This document shows positions 57,172 to 64,000 of a DNA stretch of 64,000 bases, in pieces. The position numbers and the translations under genes are program-made. The notes under the pieces are model-generated. The model ran no database searches. It had not been told where the DNA came from and saw only the letters and a program-made list of their open reading frames with translations. The DNA is from Limnobaculum eriocheiris (GTDB lineage: Bacteria > Pseudomonadota > Gammaproteobacteria > Enterobacterales > Enterobacteriaceae). Every line of letters begins with the position of its first letter. Within the stretch, counting starts at the first letter, position 1. Where the stretch lies: NCBI RefSeq assembly GCF_021010575.1, contig NZ_JAJNAG010000017.1, positions 1-64,000 on the forward strand. Direction: 5' to 3'.

Positions 57172-57666
57172 ATGAATACACTTAAGAAAATGGTTGACCA
57201 ATTTCTTGCGTGGGCGGTGATCCTTATTTCCAGCGTTCTTGTTGTTTGCGTTTTATGGCAGGTTTTTTCGCGTTACTGTCTGGGTACGCCCAGCGTAGCA
57301 ACCGATGAGATAGCCCGCTTTATGTTTATGTGGGTAGGTTTGGTGGGGGCAGCCTATGCGGTAAGTCTGAAACGCCATCTGGCCATCGATCTGTTGATGC
57401 AAAAACTGACCGGCACACGCAAGCTGGTTTCTGAAGTGGTAATAATTTTAATGACGCTACTGTTTGCCGGGCTGGTTATGGTTTACGGCGGCCTGGGGTT
57501 GGTTCAGAAAACCCTGAGTACACAGCAGCTCTCTCCGGCTTTAGGTATTCCTATGGGGTATGTCTATTTCGCCATTCCTTTCAGTGGCATCGCCATTATT
57601 TTTTATTCACTGGTCGATTTACTGAACAAGTTTACGCCGCATTCCTCTGTCGATACCGCAGGGTAA
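57172..57666 (+). CDS. TRAP transporter small permease DctQ
   Basis: Protein of 164 aa from the ATG at 57172 with four membrane helices (about 15-37, 52-70, 90-110, 128-150). The DctQ signature VATDEIARFMFMWVGLVGAAYAVSLKRHLAIDLL is plain. It forms the membrane complex with DctM. Its first codons contain a third operator copy (57187-57204). dctM follows after 78 bp. Confidence 0.93.
   Translation: MNTLKKMVDQFLAWAVILISSVLVVCVLWQVFSRYCLGTPSVATDEIARFMFMWVGLVGAAYAVSLKRHLAIDLLMQKLTGTRKLVSEVVIILMTLLFAGLVMVYGGLGLVQKTLSTQQLSPALGIPMGYVYFAIPFSGIAIIFYSLVDLLNKFTPHSSVDTAG
57187..57204. promoter_or_regulatory. UxuR/ExuR-type operator 3, inside dctQ
   Basis: AAAATGGTTGACCAATTT, with the core TGGTTGACCA identical to sites 1 and 2, lies at codons 6-11 of dctQ. 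It encodes KMVDQF, so the match could be chance within coding sequence, but the flanks also fit the consensus. It may serve as a downstream roadblock or looping partner for operator 2, 232 bp away. Confidence 0.55.
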
Positions 57667-57744
57667 CTGTGTTTTTCCATTAGTAGCCTGAGGCAGGATA
57701 GCCAACAGGTCTAATAACTAAATATTGAAAAAGGTAACTTAATC

Positions 57745-59049
57745 ATGGAATGGGATATTATTTTAACGCTGTTTGGCGTTTTCGCTTTCCTGCTAATCAT
57801 TGGTGTGCCGATCTCTTTTTCTATCGGTCTGGCTTCTCTGGCGACCATTATGCTGTCGCTCCCTTTCGATCCGGCGATTGCCGTTATTGCTCAAAAGATG
57901 GCAACCGGGTTGGATAGTTTTGCTTTATTAGCCATTCCATTCTTTATACTGGCTGGAAATATTATGAACCGGGGCGGTATAGCGCTACGGTTGATTAACT
58001 TTGCCAAAGTATTGGGCGGCCGATTACCCGGCCCACTGGCGCACTGCAATGTATTAGCCAATATGATGTTTGGTGCCTTGTCCGGCTCTGCGGTAGCATC
58101 AGTAGCGGCAGTGGGGGGCGTGATGTCTCCAATGCAGAAGAAAGAGGGCTACGATCCGGCGTTCTCGGCGGCGGTGAATATTACTTCCTGTCCTACCGGG
58201 TTGCTGATTCCACCTTCTAATACCCTGATCGTCTATTCTCTGATTTCTGGTGGTACATCCATCTCAGCCCTGTTTTTAGCCGGTTACTTACCCGGTATTT
58301 TAATGGGTGTGGGTTTGATGACTGTAGCGGGGGTCATTGCCAGGAGTAAAGGATATGGTCGCCCGGAAAAGGCTACCTGTTCTGAAGCGTTCTACCGTAT
58401 GTTAGATGCATTGCCTTCTCTGGCACTGATTGTGGTAATCATGGGGGGAATTATTGCCGGTATTTTTACCGCAACAGAGGCCTCCGCGGTGGCTGTGGTA
58501 TATACCATCGGATTATCAATGATCTACGGTGAAATGAAGCTGGCAGATTTGCCAAAAGTGATCCTTGATTCTGCGGTAACCACCTCAATCGTATTGCTAC
58601 TTATCGGTACATCAATGGGGATGTCATGGGCAATGGCCAATGCGGATATCCCTTATATGATCAGCGATGGTTTGAATGCAGTATCGGAAAACCCAATTAT
58701 TATTCTGCTGATCATTAACGTCATCTTGCTGGTTATCGGTGTGTTTATGGATATGACACCGGCATTATTGATCTTTACCCCAATCTTCCTGCCACTGGCT
58801 AATCAGATGGGCATTGATCCTGTGCACTTTGGCATCATTATGACGTTTAACCTGTGTATTGGTATCTGTACTCCACCGGTGGGTAGTGCCCTGTTTGTTG
58901 GCTGTAGTGTGGGTGATGTACCTATCGATAAAGTATTGAAACCGTTACTGCCGTTTTTCGTCATGTTGTTATTTACGCTGATGATGGTGACCTATATTCC
59001 GGAGATCAGTCTGTATTTACCAAGAACCATTCTGGGATATGGCGGTTAA
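57745..59049 (+). CDS. TRAP transporter large permease DctM
   Basis: DctM subunit of 434 aa with 11-12 membrane helices. The family signatures include NMMFGALSGSAVASVAAVGGVMSPMQKKEGYDPAFSAAVNITSCPTGLLIPPSN and CIGICTPPVGSALFVG. It carries the Na+-coupled transport path of the DctPQM system. A hairpin separates it from uxuB. Substrate inferred from context as a hexuronate. Confidence 0.94.
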   Translation: MEWDIILTLFGVFAFLLIIGVPISFSIGLASLATIMLSLPFDPAIAVIAQKMATGLDSFALLAIPFFILAGNIMNRGGIALRLINFAKVLGGRLPGPLAHCNVLANMMFGALSGSAVASVAAVGGVMSPMQKKEGYDPAFSAAVNITSCPTGLLIPPSNTLIVYSLISGGTSISALFLAGYLPGILMGVGLMTVAGVIARSKGYGRPEKATCSEAFYRMLDALPSLALIVVIMGGIIAGIFTATEASAVAVVYTIGLSMIYGEMKLADLPKVILDSAVTTSIVLLLIGTSMGMSWAMANADIPYMISDGLNAVSENPIIILLIINVILLVIGVFMDMTPALLIFTPIFLPLANQMGIDPVHFGIIMTFNLCIGICTPPVGSALFVGCSVGDVPIDKVLKPLLPFFVMLLFTLMMVTYIPEISLYLPRTILGYGG

Positions 59050-59080
59050 TTATCGATATTTAACCTGAAGTTAATAGAAT

Positions 59081-59116
59081 ACGGCGGCTTCCCGGTAACA
59101 GGTTGACCGCCGTTTC
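59081..59116 (+). terminator. hairpin between dctM and uxuB
   Basis: ACGGCGG (59081-59087) and CCGCCGT (59107-59113) form a 7-bp GC stem followed by TTC. A weak partial terminator between the transport and enzyme genes. The loop includes GGTTGACC, reminiscent of the operator core but without its flanks. Confidence 0.4.
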
Positions 59117-59153
59117 TGCGCCATTTGTCATTCGATGAATTATGGGATGTAAC

Positions 59154-60632
59154 ATGAAAACCATTGATAACAGCCAGTTACCCGCTTCGGTACAACGGCC
59201 AACATACGATCGCCATCAGTTAAAAAGCCGTATTGTGCATTTAGGGTTTGGGGCGTTTCATCGCGCTCATCAGGCATTGCTAACCAGCCGGGTCTTGCAA
59301 CAGTCAGGCGGTGACTGGGGGATTTGCGAAGTGAATCTGTTTGGGGGCGAAGCACTCATTGAAACACTTCGCCAGCAGAATCATCTGTATAGCGTGTTAG
59401 AGAAAGGGGCTGAAAGTAATCAGGCATTGATTATTGGATCAGTTACCGAGTCTCTGCATTCTGAGCTGGATGGAATGGAAAACGTTATTGAAAAAATGGC
59501 TGAACCTCAGGTCGCCATTGTATCGATGACTATCACTGAAAAAGGTTATTGTGTGCTGCCCGGAGGCGGTGGTTTAGATATTAATAACCCATTAATTAAG
59601 GCTGATTTGCAACAGCCGCACCAACCGAAATCGGCTATTGGTGTTATTGTTGAAGCCCTGCGTCGTCGTCGTGAACGTGGTCTGGTGCCTTTCACCGTGC
59701 TGTCTTGCGATAATATTCCGGAGAATGGACATATTGTTAAGCAGGCCGTCATTGGGTTAGCCAAAGTCAGCGATGCTGAACTGGCCGGCTGGATAAACCA
59801 GAATGTGCCTTTCCCCAGTACCATGGTGGACCGAATTGTTCCTGCTATCACGGATGAAACGCTGGTAGAAATAGAGCAGGCACTAGGGGTAAGTGACCCG
59901 TGCGGTATTGCCTGCGAGCCTTTTATTCAGTGGGTAGTGGAAGATAATTTTATTGCCGGTCGTCCTCAGTGGGAAACCATTGGCGCAGAACTGGTAGACA
60001 ATGTACTGCCCTATGAAGAGATGAAGCTGAGAATGCTAAACGGTAGCCACTCCTTCCTGGCCTATTTGGGTTATCTGGCGGGTTATCAACATATTAATGA
60101 CTGTATGACGGACAGCGCTTATCGTACTGCTGCACACCGGTTAATGCTGCAAGAGCAAGCACCAACGCTGAGTCTGAAGAATGTTGATTTGGCGAGTTAT
60201 GCTGATCGTCTGATTGAGCGTTACAGTAACCCTTCGTTGAAACACCGTACCTGGCAGATTGCGATGGATGGCACCCAGAAGTTGCCACAGCGGATGCTGG
60301 ATTCCGTTCGCTGGCATCTGGCACACAAGGGTAACTTTGACTGTCTGGCGTTGGGCATTGCAGGATGGATGCGCTACGTTGGCGGAGTTGATGATGCAGG
60401 TGCCGCTATTGACGTTCGTGACCCGATGGTGGAGCGCCTTAAACAAGTATGCACTTCAACGAAAGAGGGTATTGAAAGAGTACAGGGTTTACTGGCCGTG
60501 GAAGAGGTATTCGGCGCTGCGTTGCCCCAAGATCCTCGTTTTGTCGACATGGTAACCCGCAGCTATCTTGCCCTGATGGAACAAGGAGCTAAAAATACCG
60601 TTCATCAGTTAGCCAGTCAGGGGAAGATTTAA
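59154..60632 (+). CDS. uxuB: fructuronate reductase UxuB (mannonate oxidoreductase)
   Basis: Polyol dehydrogenase-family enzyme of 492 aa that reduces fructuronate to mannonate with NADH. Diagnostic stretches: [18 protein letters not shown] (nucleotide-binding N-terminal domain) and [22 protein letters not shown] (catalytic), plus [12 protein letters not shown]. Overall closest to E. coli UxuB (486 aa). The ATG at 59154 follows GGGATGTAAC; an ATG four codons earlier is possible. Its stop codon overlaps the uxaC start (TAATG). Confidence 0.94.
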   Translation: MKTIDNSQLPASVQRPTYDRHQLKSRIVHLGFGAFHRAHQALLTSRVLQQSGGDWGICEVNLFGGEALIETLRQQNHLYSVLEKGAESNQALIIGSVTESLHSELDGMENVIEKMAEPQVAIVSMTITEKGYCVLPGGGGLDINNPLIKADLQQPHQPKSAIGVIVEALRRRRERGLVPFTVLSCDNIPENGHIVKQAVIGLAKVSDAELAGWINQNVPFPSTMVDRIVPAITDETLVEIEQALGVSDPCGIACEPFIQWVVEDNFIAGRPQWETIGAELVDNVLPYEEMKLRMLNGSHSFLAYLGYLAGYQHINDCMTDSAYRTAAHRLMLQEQAPTLSLKNVDLASYADRLIERYSNPSLKHRTWQIAMDGTQKLPQRMLDSVRWHLAHKGNFDCLALGIAGWMRYVGGVDDAGAAIDVRDPMVERLKQVCTSTKEGIERVQGLLAVEEVFGAALPQDPRFVDMVTRSYLALMEQGAKNTVHQLASQGKI

Positions 60633-62044
60633 TGATGAAAAACTTTTTAGCGGATGATTTCTTATTATCCACCGATGCGGCCCGGCGTCTCTATTTTGAC
60701 TATGCTGCACCCCAACCTATTTTTGATTATCACTGTCATCTGCCGCCGAAAGATATTATGGAAAACCGCCGTTTTGGCAATTTGTCCGAAATCTGGCTGG
60801 CGGGGGATCACTATAAATGGCGGGTACTGAGAACCGCGGGTATTGATGAACGTCTTATTACCGGAAACGCCAGTGATTATGAAAAATATCTGGCCTGGGC
60901 ATCGGTGGTGCCTAAAACGTTAGGAAATCCAATCTACCACTGGACTCATCTGGAACTGAAACGCCCGTTTGGCATCAGTGATATCTGTCTGAACTCTGAT
61001 ACTGCAGAGCAAATCTGGCAGCAGGCTAATGCGTTACTGGCCCAACCTCAGTTTTCTGCCCGTGGAATTATGCAGCAGATGAAGGTAAAAATGGTTGGTA
61101 CCACAGACGATCCTGTTGATTCTCTTGAGTACCATCGTGGGATTGCGGCTGATGACAGCTTTGATATTCGGGTATGTCCAAGCTGGCGACCGGATCGCGC
61201 TTTCAAAATTGATTTACCGGGGTTTGTTGATTACCTCCCACTGTTAGAAAAGGCTGCGGATATCAGCATTCATGGCTTTACTGATTTGCTGAAAGCACTG
61301 GAAAAACGCCTGGAGCACTTTGCCGCTCATGGCTGTGTGGCTGCCGATCACGGTGTGGAGATAGTACGTTTTGCTGAAATACCGGCAGCGACCGAGCTGG
61401 ACCGTATCTTGCGTCAACGCCTGTCGGGACAGACGTTAAGCGAACTGGAAATTGCACAATTCAGCACGGCGGTTCAGGTCTGGCTGGGGCGTCAATATCA
61501 TCAGCGTGGCTGGGTAATGCAGTTACATATTGGTGCGCTACGCAATAATAGTCAGCGAATGTTCGCCAGATTAGGTGCGGATGCCGGGTTTGATTCTATT
61601 GGCGATCGTCCGGTTGCTGAAGCATTGTCCCGTTTACTTAATGAACTGGATAAAGATGACAACCTGCCGAAAACCATTCTCTATTGTCTGAATCCATCCG
61701 ATAACGAAGTGCTGGCGACAATGTGCGGTAATTTCCAGGGCGGTGGTATTGCCGGGAAAGTGCAGTTTGGCTCAGGCTGGTGGTTTAACGATCAGAAAGA
61801 GGGTATGCAACGTCAGATGATGCAACTGTCACAGCTGGGTTTATTAAGCCAGTTTGTCGGTATGTTGACCGATTCGAGAAGTTTTCTTTCCTATACTCGC
61901 CATGAGTATTTCCGCCGTATTCTGTGCGATATGGTGGGTGGCTGGATGCATAATGGTGAAATTCCTCATGATTACCAACTGGTGGGAAGTATGATTGAAG
62001 ATATTTGTTACGGAAATGCGGAACGTCATTTTAAGCTGAAGTAG
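60632..62044 (+). CDS. uxaC: glucuronate/galacturonate isomerase UxaC
   Basis: Protein of 470 aa (E. coli 470), amidohydrolase-fold isomerase turning glucuronate into fructuronate (and galacturonate into tagaturonate). The metal-binding motif [12 protein letters not shown] lies near residues 31-42, and the C-terminal [27 protein letters not shown] is characteristic. It overlaps uxuB by one base, so the two are coupled. With uxuB and uxuA it completes glucuronate to KDG; no uxaA or uxaB lies in the window, so the galacturonate branch must be elsewhere or absent. Confidence 0.96.
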   Translation: MMKNFLADDFLLSTDAARRLYFDYAAPQPIFDYHCHLPPKDIMENRRFGNLSEIWLAGDHYKWRVLRTAGIDERLITGNASDYEKYLAWASVVPKTLGNPIYHWTHLELKRPFGISDICLNSDTAEQIWQQANALLAQPQFSARGIMQQMKVKMVGTTDDPVDSLEYHRGIAADDSFDIRVCPSWRPDRAFKIDLPGFVDYLPLLEKAADISIHGFTDLLKALEKRLEHFAAHGCVAADHGVEIVRFAEIPAATELDRILRQRLSGQTLSELEIAQFSTAVQVWLGRQYHQRGWVMQLHIGALRNNSQRMFARLGADAGFDSIGDRPVAEALSRLLNELDKDDNLPKTILYCLNPSDNEVLATMCGNFQGGGIAGKVQFGSGWWFNDQKEGMQRQMMQLSQLGLLSQFVGMLTDSRSFLSYTRHEYFRRILCDMVGGWMHNGEIPHDYQLVGSMIEDICYGNAERHFKLK

Positions 62045-62066
62045 GCGGATTTTTGTCATTGTTAAT

Positions 62067-62098
62067 AAACAGAGCCTGCCAACTGGCGGGCTCTGTTT
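62067..62098 (+). terminator. terminator after uxaC
   Basis: AAACAGAGCCTGCC and GGCGGGCTCTGTTT pair with one mismatch around AACT and lead into TATTTATT. Strong intrinsic terminator ending the dctQM-uxuB-uxaC operon; it may also serve the opposite-strand gene. Confidence 0.8.
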
Positions 62099-62104
62099 AT
62101 TTAT

Positions 62105-63262
62105 TCAGGGGTGACTCAGCATCTGACTGCCGGGAATTAAACGATAGTAAAACTGTTCCGGCAGGTTGGTCTCCCAATGGCCTGTATATTTGGCATAACC
62201 AATGGTTCCTCCCAGAATCAACGTTAACAGCAACGCCATCACCATTCCGGAAATCCCTCTGCGGTGGGTTTGTCCCGGCGCTCCCGTTGGTTTAGTGATT
62301 GAAAACACCAACGTGTCTTTGGCCGGACAGGACTCAACGCAACTCATACAGGCAGTGCATTCCACCGTATGAACCTGAATTAACCGATCGACAGGAATAC
62401 GGGAAGGGCAGGCTTTAGCGCACTTACCGCAGTCAATACAGCTTTCCGGATTACGGCGAATTTTAAACGGTGAAAATAGCGAAAATAGCCCCAGTAATGC
62501 TCCGTATGGACAAAGATAGCGACACCACAGGTTTTGAATAAACAGACTGCCTAATGTCAGCACAATGACCGAAATTAATGTGGTTTCCCCGATAAAACGA
62601 AAGAAGTTCAGCATTTTTACATCGGCAATCAGGCCATAAGGGGACATCAGAAATGTCTGAATCGCTCTCACCGGCATGGGAACAACCAGATACAGGAAAA
62701 AGCCCAGTAATAAATACTTCAGGCTACGCAAAGGGATATCCAGCCAGCGTGGGGGGAAGAACGTTTTACCAAACATTTTTTTCCCTACATTACCCAACAT
62801 TTCAGATAGCGTACCCACCGGGCATAACCATGAGCAAAAAGCTTTCTTAAGCAGTAGCGCCATCAATAAGAAGGCCAGTAATAGCAGCATCGATGCCGCA
62901 TGAACAGGAGGAATGCTCTAGGTTTCCAGCGTATATTTCAGGTTCATTAAACCTGCTATTGGTAACCAACCTTCAATGCCTGCCGGGCGGGAAACATAAG
63001 TAGTGGCACCGCCAGTCTCATAAAATCTTACCCAGAAGTAGAAAGTGGCGCAGATATAGATATTGATGAGCACAAAAATAAACTGAGCGGCATGTCGCCA
63101 AAGCTTTCCATTGCGCATATCATTCCAGGGCAATTTACCCGCTACCGTACCCGGACGACGAATCAGTTTTTTGCGGGAACGGGAAGCCGCTTGCTCTATA
63201 TCATCGACAGCGCACAAAGAATGAACTTCAGATTCTGACCGGGACTGGGAAAGACTTTTCAT
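62105..63262 (-). pseudogene. NapH/YccM-like 4Fe-4S membrane protein split by one in-frame TAG
   Basis: Two frames, 62918-63262 (N-terminal, ending YTLET) and 62105-62890 (C-terminal), lie in the same phase and are separated only by a TAG at 62918-62920 and nine sense codons (SIPPVHAAS). Joined, they make one protein of about 385 residues: an N-terminal helix, then two CxxxCP loops (FCSWLCPVG and CRYLCPYG), then two ferredoxin clusters (CIDCGKCAKACP, CTACMSCVESCP) and a last helix. This is the NapH/YccM type of electron-transfer membrane protein. No frameshift or other damage is visible, so the mutation is recent, or is a sequencing error, or is read through. The C-terminal part has its own ATG at 62890 but no obvious ribosome site. 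Confidence 0.8.
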
Positions 63263-63598
63263 AATCACCTGGTACAAGCAGCAGTGGATGCGGGCATCCG
63301 GTTAATCAGAACTAAACAGAATGAAAGCAATAATATTGCATTATAAATGCGTGTTTATTGAGATAGATCGGGTTTGTTGGTATTAAGATTTAATTCACTC
63401 CTTTTGAGGTAGATGAGTTTCTCTTTTTGGGAGGAAACAAATTAATCTGATTTTTCAATCAGATTAATTCCAATCATTCACTATTATTTATATTGAAAAG
63501 CGTTATGGTAATGCACAATTGACTGCCCAACTCGATAATAAGGATTTAATAACAACCTTTCGGGCGATGATTTTACAGCCACAGAGTTACCATTTTTT
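63263..63598. promoter_or_regulatory. divergent region before mgtE with an AT-rich stem-loop
   Basis: No gene. AATTAATCTGATT (63440-63452) and AATCAGATTAATT (63457-63469) are perfect 13-bp arms around TTTC. No T-run follows on the plus strand. The region is too short and lacks the features I would need to call an M-box magnesium riboswitch. It may be an operator or a leader structure for mgtE. Confidence 0.45.
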
Positions 63599-64000
63599 AT
63601 GATGCAGAATGAAATTAATAATGAAGTCCATAATGAAAAAATGACCGGTTTAAAACTGGAACATAATCGCCAGCGGATTATGCATCTCTTGTCCGACCAT
63701 TTGTTGGTGGTGGCGATTGACTACGGCAAGCAATCTTCCAGTTTGTTCGATCCTTCACTCATGAACGGTGTGCATGAGCTTCGACAATTGGTCAATAAGC
63801 TACATGCCGCTGACCTTGCGGATTTACTGGAATCGCTGCCAAAGAGCAAACGTCGGGCTATCTGGTCTCTGTTGAGCGATAAAAAGCGCGGCCAAACGCT
63901 GATTGAAGTATCGGATGCCGTTTGGGATAGCCTGATTGAGGAAATGAGCGATCGCCAGTTGCTGTCGGCACTGCAACATCTCGATTTGAACGAGCAAGCC
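63599..64000 (+). CDS. mgtE: MgtE-type magnesium transporter, N-terminal part (runs off window)
   Basis: An open frame from the ATG pair at 63599/63602 to the last base, 134 codons with no stop. The residues LMNGVHELRQLVNKLHAADLADLLESLPKSKRRAIWSLLS are the superhelical MgtE_N domain, which senses cytoplasmic Mg2+ and gates the channel; the CBS and membrane domains should lie beyond the window. No good Shine-Dalgarno is visible, so an internal start (ATG at 63641) is possible. Regulation by Mg2+ is inferred from the family only. Confidence 0.85.
   Translation, partial: MMQNEINNEVHNEKMTGLKLEHNRQRIMHLLSDHLLVVAIDYGKQSSSLFDPSLMNGVHELRQLVNKLHAADLADLLESLPKSKRRAIWSLLSDKKRGQTLIEVSDAVWDSLIEEMSDRQLLSALQHLDLNEQA

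Noticed and set aside
62918-62920. Pyrrolysine or selenocysteine recoding of the TAG
   Set aside because: TAG is not a selenocysteine codon, and pyrrolysine machinery is not expected in Enterobacterales; mutation or sequencing error is simpler.
63263-63598. M-box magnesium riboswitch before mgtE
   Set aside because: Only a simple stem-loop is visible; I could not find the several conserved helices of an M-box.

Overview
The window is a chromosomal segment from a member of the Enterobacterales. Nearly every core protein reads as a close relative of its Escherichia coli counterpart (RimP, NusA, IF2, RbfA, TruB, PNPase, DeaD, NrdD, CyoABCDE, YgiQ), and several local gene orders match E. coli. 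The overall order does not: blocks that are far apart in E. coli are joined here, which suggests a lineage outside the core Enterobacteriaceae (Budviciaceae-like genera are a guess I cannot test). I see no rRNA, IS element, prophage or CRISPR array. There is one tRNA gene.

Layout. (1) 180-3668, minus: btsT-yjiX-yjiA, pyruvate uptake and a COG0523 GTPase. (2) 4258-10615, plus: metY tRNA and rimP-nusA-infB-rbfA-truB, the translation/transcription operon. (3) 10616-18761: a non-coding chain of small stem-loops, then a seven-gene minus-strand MoxR/DUF58/DUF4350/DUF4129/SpoIIM/RDD/BPSS1780 membrane cluster. This block separates truB from rpsO-pnp, which are adjacent in E. coli. (4) 19176-24939, plus: rpsO, pnp, nlpI, the tiny yrbN (overlapping deaD) and deaD. 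(5) 25169-31220: an unrecognised 252-aa protein, yedE-yedF (sulfur/selenium-linked), a D-2-hydroxyacid dehydrogenase, yhbW and yajR. (6) 31456-36189, minus: cyoABCDE, the cytochrome bo3 ubiquinol oxidase. (7) 36589-44382: ybcI, an M14 carboxypeptidase, an NmrA-like protein, and ubiUV/ubiT-yhbS-yhbQ-yhbP (oxygen-independent ubiquinone synthesis and neighbours). (8) 44383-44967: a YafQ/DinJ-type toxin-antitoxin pair with a palindromic operator. (9) 45120-50540: nrdDG (anaerobic ribonucleotide reductase) with NrdR boxes and DnaA boxes, then ygiQ. (10) 51206-53581: a GH31 alpha-glucosidase. (11) 53655-62044: a hexuronate locus, uxuA-uxuR-dctP (minus) diverging from dctQ-dctM-uxuB-uxaC (plus), tied together by three copies of a UxuR/ExuR-type operator. 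(12) 62105-64000: a NapH-like ferredoxin membrane gene broken by one in-frame TAG, and the start of an mgtE magnesium transporter that runs off the window.

How the parts fit. The hexuronate locus encodes a TRAP transporter plus UxaC, UxuB and UxuA. These take glucuronate through fructuronate and mannonate to 2-keto-3-deoxygluconate, with a local GntR-family repressor. The respiratory genes cover both oxygen regimes: CyoABCDE and its heme O synthase for aerobic growth, UbiTUV and NrdDG for anaerobic growth.

The least explained signals are the stem-loop chain at 10785-11037, the MoxR cluster placed inside the ancestral rpsO neighbourhood, the uxuR operator triplet (one copy inside dctQ), the doubled start region of btsT, the DnaA/NrdR-rich nrdD leader and the uncharacterised 252-aa gene. 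No wholly new defence or mobile system is evident. The MoxR cluster and the stem-loop chain are the best candidates for undescribed biology.
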